Origin: an uncultured Collinsella sp.
GTDB taxonomy: Bacteria; Actinomycetota; Coriobacteriia; Coriobacteriales; Coriobacteriaceae
Assembly: GCA_958445065.1 (NCBI GenBank)
Contig: CAUCQW010000012.1
Location: forward strand, 17,147-81,146
Direction: 5' to 3'
Length of the DNA: 64,000 nt
Every line of letters starts with the position of its first letter. Position 1 is the stretch's first letter. Below, in pieces: positions 33,282 through 41,837 of this stretch. The position numbers and the translations under genes were made by a program. Under the pieces are notes generated by a model. That model saw only the letters and a program-made list of their open reading frames with translations, searched no databases and was not told the origin of the DNA.

Positions 33282-34883
33282 TTAGCCCAGACGCGGGAAC
33301 AGCGGATCGCCCTTCTCGACGGGTTGACCACCAGCAAGCAGGCCCCAAGCGCAAATGCCCTTGAGATCGTCGCTCGCGGCCTCGTCCTCGCAGGACAGGC
33401 GGCGCAGAGCCTCGGCAGAAGTCTGGGGCATGAGCGGCATCAGCAGGTGAGCGGCAATGCGGATGGCCTCGAGCAGGTTGTAGATCACAAACGCCAGCTC
33501 GTCAGCCTTGGCCTCGTCCTTGGCAAGTGCCCAAGGCTCGGAGTCCTCGATGTAGTGGTTGGCGGCGTGGATGAGCTCCATGACCTCGTCCTTGGCTCCA
33601 CCGTAATCGAGCACGTCCATCTTGGCCATGTAGCGCTCGACCAGACCATCGGCGATCTTTGCCAGCGGATTGTCGAACGCATCGAACGATGCGGGCTTGG
33701 CGGGCGCGCAACCGTCAAAGTACTTGCCGCTCATGTTGAGCGAACGCGAGATAAGGTTGCCCCAGCTGTTGGCCAGGTCGGCGTTGTAGACCTGCTCCAT
33801 GCGGTCGAAGCTGATGGCACCGTCGGTGCCGGGGACGACGTCGGTCATAAAGAAATAGCGATAGCCCTCGACGCCCAGCATGTCGATAACGTCCTGCGGA
33901 GCGATGGCGTTGCCGCGGCTCTTGGACATCTTCTCGGCCTTGCCAGTCTCGGCATTGCGCACGGTCAGGAAGCCGTGGGCAAAGACGTGCTCGGGCAGGG
34001 CCTCGCCAATGGCCATGAGCATGGCGGGCCAAATGACGCAGTGGAAGCGGATGATGTCCTTACCCACGATGTGGAACTGCGCGGGCCAGCGATAGGCCAG
34101 CTCGGCACGCGCCTCATCGGTGTCGACACCGTAGCCGACGGCCGTCATATAGTTGAGCAGCGCATCGAACCACACGTAGGTCACGTGACCCTCGTCAAAC
34201 GGGACCTGGATGCCCCAGTCAAAGCTCGTACGGCTCACGGAAAGGTCATTAAGGCCGCCCTCGACAAAGCTGCGTACCTCATTCATACGGAACGCAGGCT
34301 CGACAAAGTCGGGGTGCTCGTCATAGAGCTTGAGCAGCTTGTCCTGGAAGGCGGAAAGCTTAAAGAAGTAGGACTCCTCCTGCACGCGCTCAAGCGGACG
34401 GTGGCAGTCGGGGCACAGGTGCTGGCCGACGCTGCCGTACTCCTCGTCGCCCTTCTGGACCTGCGTATCAGTGAAGTAGGTCTCGTCAGGCACGCAATAC
34501 CAACCGTCGTAGCTGCCCTTATACAGGTAGCCGGACTCCTTCATGCGCTCCCACAGGTACTGCACAGCATGATGCTGGCGCGGCTCGGTGGTGCGGATGA
34601 AGTCGTCGTTGGAAATCTCGAGCTTGCTCCAAAGCTCCTTGAAGTGCGGGGCCTGGCTGTCGGTCCACTCCTGCGGCGTCATGTTGTGCTTGGCTGCGGC
34701 CTCGGCGACCTTCTCGCCGTGCTCGTCCATGCCGGTCAGGAACTTGACGTTATAGCCAGCGGAGCGGCGATAGCGAGCCTGAACGTCGGCGATGATGGTG
34801 GAATAAGCCGTGCCCAGGTGCGGATCGGCGTTGACGTAGTAGATGGGCGTCGTGATAAAGAACGAAGGCTTGCTTTGATCCAT
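33282..34883 (-). CDS. metG: Methionine--tRNA ligase
   Basis: Class I synthetase, 533 residues. The HIGH-type signature is PHLGTAYSTIIADV and the KMSKS signature is EKMSKSRGN. The connective peptide has VPDETYFTDTQ and LCPDCHRPLE: one CxxC pair is kept while the other cysteine pair of the zinc knuckle is replaced. The family's C-terminal tRNA-binding (Csaa-like) domain is absent, the protein ending at DPLFPRLG, as in the shorter bacterial form. It is followed by its own terminator and lies between rsmI and rsmA, all on the same strand. Confidence 0.96.
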   Translation of the reverse strand: MDQSKPSFFITTPIYYVNADPHLGTAYSTIIADVQARYRRSAGYNVKFLTGMDEHGEKVAEAAAKHNMTPQEWTDSQAPHFKELWSKLEISNDDFIRTTEPRQHHAVQYLWERMKESGYLYKGSYDGWYCVPDETYFTDTQVQKGDEEYGSVGQHLCPDCHRPLERVQEESYFFKLSAFQDKLLKLYDEHPDFVEPAFRMNEVRSFVEGGLNDLSVSRTSFDWGIQVPFDEGHVTYVWFDALLNYMTAVGYGVDTDEARAELAYRWPAQFHIVGKDIIRFHCVIWPAMLMAIGEALPEHVFAHGFLTVRNAETGKAEKMSKSRGNAIAPQDVIDMLGVEGYRYFFMTDVVPGTDGAISFDRMEQVYNADLANSWGNLISRSLNMSGKYFDGCAPAKPASFDAFDNPLAKIADGLVERYMAKMDVLDYGGAKDEVMELIHAANHYIEDSEPWALAKDEAKADELAFVIYNLLEAIRIAAHLLMPLMPQTSAEALRRLSCEDEAASDDLKGICAWGLLAGGQPVEKGDPLFPRLG

Positions 34884-34952
34884 GGGGTTTGTCCTCCAGA
34901 AAAACGTTGCATACAGGGGATGATTCTAGCGCAAGGGCTGGATATCCTCCAT

Positions 34953-35831
34953 CTATTGCATATCGAGCACCATGGCATAGACATCGCGCTTGCGGCGCGA
35001 ATACTTCTGAGACAGGCGCTTGGCCACCGCAGAGGCGGGCTCTCCCTCCTCGAGCGCGGCGCGGATATCCTCGCGCAGGGCCTCGTCGGGATCCGCTGCC
35101 GCTGCGCCAACCGGCACGATACCGGCCTCCTCGTCCTCGCTCGGCGGCGCGATGACCAGCGCAATCTCGCCCTTTACCTCGCCGCGAGCACGCAGCTCCT
35201 CGGCGAGCTGGGCGGCGGGCCCGCGCAAGACTTCCTCGTGCAGCTTGGTGAGCTCGCGGCAGACGGCAACCTCACGCTGGGGAAAGACCTCCACCACGGC
35301 CTCGAGCGTCGCCACGATGCGATGTGGAGACTCGTAGAAGATGAGCGCGCCGGGCACCACGGCAAGGCGCTGCAAACGGCGCACACGGTCGCCGTGCTTT
35401 CGACCCAAAAAGCCCTCGAAGAAAAAATGCTCGCAGGAAATGCCGGACGAAACGAGCGCTGTGACGCAAGCAGAGGGCCCGGGAATAACTTCGACGGGCA
35501 CATCGGCCTCACGCGCCGCCTCGACCAGCGCCTGGCCGGGATCGGACACGCTCGGCATGCCGGCGTCCGAGGCAAAGGCGAGGGTCTCCCCCGTCAGCAG
35601 ACGGTCGACCAGGCCGGCGGCGCGGCTGGCGATCACATTCTCGTCACAACGGACAAGCGGCTTGGAAATGCCCAGGTGCATCAGCAGCTTTGACGTCACA
35701 CGCGTGTCTTCGCAGCAGATGGCATCGGCGGCGGCAAACGCCTCGCCAACGCGCGGGGACAGGTCGCCCAGGTTGCCGATGGGCGTGCCGACCACATAGA
35801 GTTTGCCCGTATGGGCGCTGTTTTGCGTCAT
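34953..35831 (-). CDS. rsmI: 16S rRNA 2'-O-ribose C1402 methyltransferase RsmI
   Basis: 292 residues of the tetrapyrrole-methylase fold. Signature stretches are LYVVGTPIGNLGDLSPR, AICCEDTRVTSKLL, FASDAGMPSVSDPG (SAM site), VEVIPGPSACVTAL and FFFEGFLGRK. The last 60 residues hold an acidic linker and a short helical tail (AVAKRLSQKYSRRKRDVYAMVL). It stands seven bases upstream of the end of the GH5-like gene and may share a transcript with it. Confidence 0.96.
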   Translation of the reverse strand: MTQNSAHTGKLYVVGTPIGNLGDLSPRVGEAFAAADAICCEDTRVTSKLLMHLGISKPLVRCDENVIASRAAGLVDRLLTGETLAFASDAGMPSVSDPGQALVEAAREADVPVEVIPGPSACVTALVSSGISCEHFFFEGFLGRKHGDRVRRLQRLAVVPGALIFYESPHRIVATLEAVVEVFPQREVAVCRELTKLHEEVLRGPAAQLAEELRARGEVKGEIALVIAPPSEDEEAGIVPVGAAAADPDEALREDIRAALEEGEPASAVAKRLSQKYSRRKRDVYAMVLDMQ

Positions 35832-35837
35832 ATCAAC

Positions 35838-36899
35838 CTATTCAATCATGCCACGCTCGAGCGTACCGAGCGCCGCGCGGGCGTCCCATGCTGCAATGCG
35901 CTTCTCGGTCTTCCACGTTTGGAAGAACCAACCGGCAGCCGGTGCAAACGAAGCCAGTTGGTTGGCGATAAACACGCGCTCGTAGGCATTGCGGCCCTCG
36001 GGCGTAACCGACGAGTTGGCAAAGATCGCCGCGCCCGACCATTCGCCCACCAGCACGGGGAACCCAGTCGAAATCGCTTCTTTAAGCTCGCGCTTGTTAC
36101 GCGAAATCGCCGTCGTCAGCCCGCGGGGGCTCGTGATATCGAGCGCATACTCGTCGCGGTAATGGTACAGGTGAAGGTCCATGTAGACGTTCTTGTACTT
36201 AGCGCCGCGCATAAAATGCTTCCACTCGCTGGGATGTCCCGAAGACGAAAAGACGACGATCTTATCCTCGGGCATATACGAACGGACGAGCTCATAGGCA
36301 TCGCGATAGAAATTGCGCAGGTAGTGGGCCGGAATGCCATCCGTCATGGCAAAGAGGCTCTTGCGGACACTCATCTGCGGCGTATCCAGCAGCTCAATGC
36401 CCAGCAGGCTCTCGGCCTCGCCGTAGCGATCGGCCAGGCGCTCGAGCACGTCGAGTGCGACATGACGACCGTTGGTGGACGAATGCCACTCGGCAACAGC
36501 CTCCGGCGTGGCGGGCGAATCGTTGGAATCGCCCTGGCCACCGGGCACAGTTGCCAGGTCAAGCAGCACGCGGATGTCGTACTTGGCAGCCCACTCAATT
36601 GCACGGTCGATGTAGTCGACAACCGAGATGTAGGACGCATCGGACTCCTGCGAGCCAAAGGCATACCAGGGTACCGGCAGACGCACGGCATTGAGGCCAA
36701 TCTGCGCCATGCGGCGGAAATCGTCCTCGCTCACAAACGTCTCGTAATGACGGCGCATGCGCTCGTTATAGGCGGCGGTGCCCATGGCCTCCTGCAGCTC
36801 GGCCGCGTTGGATGCACCGGTCGCCGCGTATAGCGACGGGGTCACCCAAGGCTCGGGAATAAACCAGCCAGAGAGATTAACGCCGAGTATCCTCTCCAT
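35838..36899 (-). CDS. GH5-like glycoside hydrolase with altered acid/base motif
   Basis: 354 residues of the cellulase-type (beta/alpha)8 fold, no signal peptide, so apparently cytoplasmic. Family features are ERILGVNLSGWFIPEPW, NAVRLPVPWYAFG, VLLDLATVPGGQGDSN (matching the exo-glucanase HxxPG-type loop) and the nucleophile strand VLVGEWSGA. The acid/base position is unusual: LLGIELLDTPQM stands where the family has GIELLNEP, so the catalytic Glu appears replaced by Thr and the Asn by Asp. Either the protein is not a hydrolase or it uses another residue. ATG 36899 follows AGGGGG by five bases. The 290 bases upstream hold no gene. Confidence 0.8.
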   Translation of the reverse strand: MERILGVNLSGWFIPEPWVTPSLYAATGASNAAELQEAMGTAAYNERMRRHYETFVSEDDFRRMAQIGLNAVRLPVPWYAFGSQESDASYISVVDYIDRAIEWAAKYDIRVLLDLATVPGGQGDSNDSPATPEAVAEWHSSTNGRHVALDVLERLADRYGEAESLLGIELLDTPQMSVRKSLFAMTDGIPAHYLRNFYRDAYELVRSYMPEDKIVVFSSSGHPSEWKHFMRGAKYKNVYMDLHLYHYRDEYALDITSPRGLTTAISRNKRELKEAISTGFPVLVGEWSGAAIFANSSVTPEGRNAYERVFIANQLASFAPAAGWFFQTWKTEKRIAAWDARAALGTLERGMIE

Positions 36900-37195
36900 C
36901 ACTGCCCCCTTTTGAATCATACGGGCTAAGCCCGCATCGCTCTTGCATGACATATCTATCGATTTGAGTATACCCGCGCATGCAGACAGGCGACCGAACG
37001 GTCTACAAAGTGGCGCAAAAGTGGGAGGAATGTCTGGGACAGGTGGGCACGAGCTGGTGCGCCGAGATGTGCGCGCACGTCGGAAGTAAGCGCCGGAAAG
37101 CGCATCCCACTCTGAAGCCAAATTCCGGGACGCAATTTCCGCAGAGTCCTCGATAGAATAAAAGGACCCCTTTGCAGAGGTCCTAGTCAATTCAA

Positions 37196-37381
37196 GGTGG
37201 CGGGGAAGGGAATCGCGTCCGCGCGCTGCGCGGACGGACCGCTGCGGCGCTTACGCGCCTTGCGAGCTACGCTGGCAAACGCTTGCGCGTTTCCTCAGCT
37301 CCGCGCCCTCACGGGGTTCGATTCCGTGCAGGGTCCATATAAAAGAAAAGGACCCCTTTGCAGAGGTCCTAGTCAATTCAA
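37196..37381. mobile_element. 186-bp tRNA-associated element, Phe copy
   Basis: It begins with a copy of the tRNA-Phe 3' end (37196-37215). Hairpins GTCCGCGC-gct-GCGCGGAC, GGCGC-ttac-GCGCC and AAACGC-ttgc-GCGTTT follow, then an inverted T-arm CACGG/CCGTG with loop containing TTCGATT, the T-loop of tRNA-Phe. The 56-base flanks 37160-37215 and 37346-37401 (terminator plus tRNA end) are direct repeats. The hairpin sequences differ from the Arg and Leu copies but keep order and spacing. Confidence 0.6.
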
Positions 37382-37456
<75 letters not shown>

Positions 37457-37579
37457 ATTTGAGGTGTGCCTTGTTTCAAGGCTTGATTAGTATAACCAAG
37501 GACGCGTTCCGGTCAACCGAGAATTTTAAAAAAGTTTTTGGGCACAGCCTCGGTTCTATAAATCGGCACGTCAGAGGCA

Positions 37580-37867
37580 TCAGCCGGCAGCAAGAAGTTT
37601 TTCACTCAGAGCCGCACGGGCAAACTCACTTGGCGTCATCCCCTCGGCAGCCGCCCGTCGACGAATGGCCTCCTTCATTCCCAGAGGAATCTTGACCGAC
37701 AGCGTTGCCGTCCCCTCACCTGAGAGCGGGGGCCGTCCATGCACGATCCCACCAACGGTGTGTTCGCCATCCGGAAACTCTCCGCGCTCGTACGACTCGC
37801 ACCACGCGTCAATCATTTCATCCGTTACAACCTGACCATTAGCGGCCGTATACGTCTTGCCCATCAT
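37580..37867 (-). CDS. Ribbon-helix-helix antitoxin-like protein
   Basis: 95 residues. The N-terminal half (MGKTYTAANGQVVTDEMIDAW, then CESYERGEFPDG) is the toxin-contacting type of domain seen in actinobacterial pairs. The C-terminal half (ATLSVKIPLGMKEAIRRRAAAEGMTPSEFARAAL) is a clear CopG/Arc-like ribbon-helix-helix, expected to bind DNA and repress the operon. The ATG overlaps the toxin's TGA, so the toxin comes first and the antitoxin second. Confidence 0.75.
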   Translation of the reverse strand: MMGKTYTAANGQVVTDEMIDAWCESYERGEFPDGEHTVGGIVHGRPPLSGEGTATLSVKIPLGMKEAIRRRAAAEGMTPSEFARAALSEKLLAAG

Positions 37868-38130
37868 CGACCCCTTTGCCGAGCCTGTTCAATCTCCTGC
37901 CAAAATTTCTTCTGGACTGGAGACAAGGCATGAATGATAAGCCACCCACGGACAAGCTCGACCGCGACAAGCTCCACGCTTCGTCCGTCTGAGAGCCATC
38001 CAATTGCAAGCCATCTCGGCGGCTCGTCCTTCGGCTCGCGACGAATGCACTCAGTAACCGCAAGCCAAGCGCTAAGCACCTGCTTTTCCGTCAGGTGCTT
38101 TTTAGCGTTGGGATGGATCTCAACATCCAT
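37864..38130 (-). CDS. Putative toxin partner of the RHH antitoxin
   Basis: About 88 residues from the ATG at 38130, which follows GGAGGAG. The sequence begins MDVEIHPNAKKHLTEKQVLS and continues with WLAIGWLSDGRSVELVAVEL and WLIIHALSPVQKKFWQEI. This follows a pattern of small BrnT- or RelE-like toxins in Actinobacteria: an N-terminal HxxAxKH-type helix, a GR-LELV strand and an IHA strand. Assignment rests on that pattern and on the coupled RHH gene; the catalytic residues are not identified. Confidence 0.6.
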   Translation of the reverse strand: MDVEIHPNAKKHLTEKQVLSAWLAVTECIRREPKDEPPRWLAIGWLSDGRSVELVAVELVRGWLIIHALSPVQKKFWQEIEQARQRGR

Positions 38131-38188
38131 GCATCTTCTCCTCCATCTTACCCAATTTCGTATGACGAAAGTCCACTGTCGCCAATTC

Positions 38189-38548
38189 TTAAGCCGGCAC
38201 GCGTTGGAGAGCAGGAGTCGAAACAATGATTGAAGGACGCTCTAGTACGGCCCAGGCGCCGAGGCAGGAGCACATGCGCCAAGGACGAACGTTTTCGTAG
38301 CGCGCGAGGATATTGCCGTCGTGATCGATGAAGGCGATGTCGATGGGATAGGCCATAAAACACGTATGGACCGAAGAGCAGCGTGGAAACGCCATGACGA
38401 GCGACAGGCCGTTGGCGGCAACCGGACGCCGTCCCAGCATGCCGCGCAGGCGCACGACAAACGACTCCGCCACCACAAACTCGGCCGGCGTCCAACCCAG
38501 CCTGTTGAGTGCCCGCGCGTAAGCGATGTAGGACGAGACCGCGGTCAC
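38189..38548 (-). CDS. DUF192-family protein, last gene of the Tad operon
   Basis: About 119 residues from a GTG at 38548, which overlaps the preceding TadE-like gene's stop (ATGTGA). The conserved core is RLRGMLGRRPVAANGLSLVMAF, HTCFMAYPIDIAFIDHDGNIL and YENVRPWRMC, matching DUF192. DUF192 genes are often found in or next to pilus and secretion loci in Actinobacteria; the function is unknown. An in-frame ATG seven codons upstream is possible. Confidence 0.7.
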   Translation of the reverse strand: MTAVSSYIAYARALNRLGWTPAEFVVAESFVVRLRGMLGRRPVAANGLSLVMAFPRCSSVHTCFMAYPIDIAFIDHDGNILARYENVRPWRMCSCLGAWAVLERPSIIVSTPALQRVPA

Positions 38549-39021
38549 ATGACCACCCCCGGATGCCATGGATCGACCGTCACCGCGCGCTCGTGCGACA
38601 ACGTTGTCGGCGCCCCCAGCGGAACGCCAGCGATGCTGAGAGAAGTCGGCCACGGCTCATAGTGCATGGTGCAGGTGTAGGTCCTAAACGTACCGGATAG
38701 GGAGAGCAGGCCACCATCTGATGCCTTCGCGCCTTGCTCGCTCGACACTTCGATCTGCAAGTCATAGCCTTCCATGGCATTCAGAATTTGAGTCTGGACC
38801 GTCGCCGAGGCATCGGCAGAGCTTTCGTCGCCCTCCCCCTCCGACGCCACGGCATGCGCTAGCACGATGTCGGGCACCACGCGGTCGAAGCGCGCGACAG
38901 CGCCGGCAAAGATCATGACGTTGTACACGATGAGTGCCAGCACCAGCAAAACGGGCGTAACCACTGCCATCTCCACCGTCGCTTGGGCGCGCTCCTCGCG
39001 CAGACGCATGCGGATACTCAT
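38545..39021 (-). CDS. TadE-like pseudopilin
   Basis: 158 residues. The N-terminus, MRLREERAQATVEMAVVTPVLLVLALIVYNVMIF, is a typical TadE start: a short basic leader, the Glu-containing AQATVEMA cleavage region and a membrane helix. The rest is an extracytoplasmic domain. Such minor pilins need the Tad prepilin peptidase. The ATG overlaps the stop of the upstream TadG-like gene. Confidence 0.8.
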   Translation of the reverse strand: MSIRMRLREERAQATVEMAVVTPVLLVLALIVYNVMIFAGAVARFDRVVPDIVLAHAVASEGEGDESSADASATVQTQILNAMEGYDLQIEVSSEQGAKASDGGLLSLSGTFRTYTCTMHYEPWPTSLSIAGVPLGAPTTLSHERAVTVDPWHPGVVM

Positions 39022-41174
39022 TACGACCCACCGCCCAGAGCGCCAACCAGCGTGGCGACATCGACGGTGAGCGGGATGGAGCCGCCGCCGGGCAGAGGAA
39101 TCTCCGCAAGTGTGAACACCGTACCGCTAATGGTGCGTTCGACTTGATATTCCAACGCCTCGCAAAGCGCCTTGGGATCGGTCACGCCCAACGGAATACT
39201 TCGCAGTTTGTCTTGCGCTTGAGAGAGACCCGCAATGTCAGACCCCGGACTCTTAATGACGTTGGCAGAATCGGTCAGCACCGGCTTTCGCAGGCGCAAG
39301 TCGCACGGTTCCAAACCCAGCGCCGCCACGGACGCCGAAACGGTATCGCCGAGCCACGATGCGATGGAGCCCAACGCGCCGCTGCCCCCTCCTAGGCCTT
39401 TAATCATCTCGTCCATAAGTTCGTCGGCCGAACCTTGAATATCACCGTATCCTACGAGCAGCCGTCCCCAAACATCCATGACGCCGTCGAGCACGCCGGC
39501 AACGCCGCCCGAGCGTTCCTTCAATGTCGAGAAAAATCGCGAAAGCACGTTGTTTTGCGCCGTCGCGTCATCGGGTGCCAGCACCGCGCCAGAGATAGCA
39601 CCGCGATTGCCAAGCCTGACTGCCGTGTTAAACGAAGAGTTGAGCTCGTCGGGGCTCGAGATGGCACCCGTAACCGCAAAGGCGACCACGCCGTTGCGAC
39701 CGGGCGGAGCGATACGCGGACGCTCGCCCGAAAGCTCCTTGATGGCCTGGTCAAACGTATTGCCCGCACGATCGGCCTCGTCTTCGGTCTGACGCTCGAG
39801 CTCGAGCTCTTTGTTGCGGCATTCGACGTAGTCTTCCAGAGCCTCTTTGAACTTGTCAAAGTGGTACTCGAAGCCGTTTTCGATGAACGATGGCGGCATG
39901 AGGGCGCTTCCAAGCGTAACCACGCCGAAGCCGCACGCTTCGCATGTATCACGACCATCATAATCAGCAACAGATGCCAGCCCACTCGGAGTCCCTTTCT
40001 GATAGACGGGGCATTCGACTCCATAATGCAGGTATGTTCTGCCGTCGTTGTTGCTTACAGGCCATGCGGCATCGGTGTAAAGTTCGGTCGGCCGCACCTC
40101 GTTTGGGACACGCGGCAATAGTGGGATATAGGCAGAAAACCGTTCGCCATCATCTTTTATGTATGCTCGATCGACCTCTTCAATCGCATAGGCATAGAAC
40201 GCTTTTCGAGCGGCTGACTGCGCTTTCATCTCGACGCTCGATCCCTGAGGTTTTTCATTCGCCAAGCGCTGTCGGTAATAGGTTTTCGCGCGATCGAGCG
40301 CTATTTGCGGCTCCCATGTGATGCTCGACTTTTCATGACGGTTCTGGCTGTCAGATAGTTCTGCTAGTTTTTTCGCACGCTCCCACATACACGAGTACTT
40401 GCCAATCGAACTCTCGTCCGACCCGCCACAATCCGCCAGCCAAGCGCGCTCTTTAGCCTTCGCCGTGTCCTCAGAAGCCTTCCGCAGCTCCTCGGCCGCA
40501 CGCTCTAAATCATCTGATGTGTCTTTAATGGCATCGGTCGAGATCTCTGACCCTTTGAGCGCAGCGAAGTCCGACTCGGATGTCCTGGGCACAGCAAGCG
40601 CCGTACCGGTATAGGTCACACTATCGGTATCCTGCGCCGACACCGCCTGCGTGGCACGCGCGGCAATCAGATACGGCAGAGCCGTCTCGATTTTCTGTAA
40701 GCCTTCCGATGCGCTTTTGGCAAACTTGTTGCGCGTTTTAATGATCTCGATCCCGGTGTCGATCATATTGCCGGCAACTGGTTCGGCACCCGGGATGAGG
40801 ATGGCGACCAGGCCCGTCCCGATCGTGGCAAACCCCGCTAGCCCCAGACTCAAGATGCTCGCATCAACCACCGTGGCAGCCGTGTGATAGGACGACACTA
40901 CGTTGGCACCCGCCAGCGCGCCGCTATCGGCCGCCACCTGGGTATCCCCGGCACGCGACATGCTCCATATCGCCGCGGTCGACGAAAACAACAACGTGAG
41001 CACCACTAGGATGACCACGGCAGAAGAAAGCGTGGTATAGGCGCTGTCTTCGATAAACAGATCAACACCGGCGCGGCCCATAAAGCCGCCTCGCTTGCGA
41101 TGGCAGCTCGGACGGCGCGTCAAAACGCGTCTAGACCAGAAACGCTTAATCCCATGCAGCAATCCACGAATCAT
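39021..41174 (-). CDS. Large TadG-like surface or pilus-assembly protein
   Basis: About 717 residues from ATG 41174, behind GGAGGGAG. One membrane helix (TTLSSAVVILVVLTLLFSSTAAIWSM) is followed by the Tad motif DTQVAADSGALAGANVVSSY. A large extracytoplasmic region rich in Ser, Ala and Lys follows, with helical coiled-coil stretches (DDLERAAEELRKASEDTAKAKERAW). A Cys-containing block (GVECPVYQKG, then GRDTCEACGFG) may form disulphides. It is far longer than a usual TadE/G minor pilin and could be a tip adhesin or a scaffold. Its start overlaps the previous gene by 29 bases. Confidence 0.75.
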   Translation of the reverse strand: MIRGLLHGIKRFWSRRVLTRRPSCHRKRGGFMGRAGVDLFIEDSAYTTLSSAVVILVVLTLLFSSTAAIWSMSRAGDTQVAADSGALAGANVVSSYHTAATVVDASILSLGLAGFATIGTGLVAILIPGAEPVAGNMIDTGIEIIKTRNKFAKSASEGLQKIETALPYLIAARATQAVSAQDTDSVTYTGTALAVPRTSESDFAALKGSEISTDAIKDTSDDLERAAEELRKASEDTAKAKERAWLADCGGSDESSIGKYSCMWERAKKLAELSDSQNRHEKSSITWEPQIALDRAKTYYRQRLANEKPQGSSVEMKAQSAARKAFYAYAIEEVDRAYIKDDGERFSAYIPLLPRVPNEVRPTELYTDAAWPVSNNDGRTYLHYGVECPVYQKGTPSGLASVADYDGRDTCEACGFGVVTLGSALMPPSFIENGFEYHFDKFKEALEDYVECRNKELELERQTEDEADRAGNTFDQAIKELSGERPRIAPPGRNGVVAFAVTGAISSPDELNSSFNTAVRLGNRGAISGAVLAPDDATAQNNVLSRFFSTLKERSGGVAGVLDGVMDVWGRLLVGYGDIQGSADELMDEMIKGLGGGSGALGSIASWLGDTVSASVAALGLEPCDLRLRKPVLTDSANVIKSPGSDIAGLSQAQDKLRSIPLGVTDPKALCEALEYQVERTISGTVFTLAEIPLPGGGSIPLTVDVATLVGALGGGS

Positions 41175-41682
41175 AATCTCCCTCCAGCCATTCGGGACGT
41201 GATTGATACGAGACATCGACCTTGAGCTCAACGTAGCCGCCCTCGCCTGCACCACTCATAGCCTGCGCAAACGCACCGATCACAGGCAACGGTTTGACCT
41301 CGCTGGAAACGGACACGGACGAGACGCCACCCGCACCGGCCCGACCAAGCTCGATATCCCACGACAACGGCCCGCCGGCATGAAAGATCGAAACGTTGGG
41401 CACTGCGGCAAGCCGGCGGCGGGTGAACTCCTTAAGATCGTCGTCCTCCGCCGTCGTCGTGGTCATGAGCCGCGCGGTCTCGGCGGCGGCAGACTCCATG
41501 ACCGCGCGCGTATAAAGCAAGCACACTGGTTGCAGTGCGAGAAGGATGAGCGTCAGAAACGTCGGCAGCAAAAAAGCGGCCTCGACCGTAGACTGCGCCC
41601 GGTCCTCGCGCGCGATATCAATACAACGCGATGTCCTTAGCGCCCGCAGCGGCGTCGATAACCGACGTCGAGGCAACGCCAT
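41146..41682 (-). CDS. TadE-like pseudopilin
   Basis: The conserved part, DIAREDRAQSTVEAAFLLPTFLTLILLALQPVCLLYTRAVMESAA, is a TadE-type leader and helix, followed by an extracytoplasmic domain. The start is unclear: ATG 41682 overlaps the previous small gene by 65 bases with a weak ribosome site, while translation starting near 41622, just at the upstream stop, would need a non-standard codon. From ATG 41682 the protein is about 178 residues. Confidence 0.65.
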   Translation of the reverse strand: MALPRRRLSTPLRALRTSRCIDIAREDRAQSTVEAAFLLPTFLTLILLALQPVCLLYTRAVMESAAAETARLMTTTTAEDDDLKEFTRRRLAAVPNVSIFHAGGPLSWDIELGRAGAGGVSSVSVSSEVKPLPVIGAFAQAMSGAGEGGYVELKVDVSYQSRPEWLEGDYDSWIAAWD

Positions 41683-41836
41683 GGGATGCCGCCCGCTCAA
41701 CCAGCGCCGCCAAGCGCCCATCGGTGCCAGCACGCCAAAGCCCCGCGATCGCCAGCACGATCGATAACAGCGCCACTGTAACGATGGCGTATTCCACAGT
41801 CGCTTGGGCAACCTCTTCACGCAGAACGCCATGCAT
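41618..41836 (-). CDS. Short TadE/Flp-like pilin
   Basis: 72 residues: GVLREEVAQATVEYAIVTVALLSIVLAIAGLW is a basic leader followed by AQATVEYA and a membrane helix, the class III signal peptide arrangement used by Flp and TadE proteins. A short tail follows. It could be a second pilin or a minor subunit. It follows the 41838-42401 gene by one base. Confidence 0.7.
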   Translation of the reverse strand: MHGVLREEVAQATVEYAIVTVALLSIVLAIAGLWRAGTDGRLAALVERAASHGVASTSVIDAAAGAKDIALY

Positions 41837-41837
41837 T

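Noticed and set aside
33219..35693. 824-codon open frame antisense to metG and rsmI
   Set aside because: It spans two well-identified genes and their gap; nothing in it resembles a protein domain.
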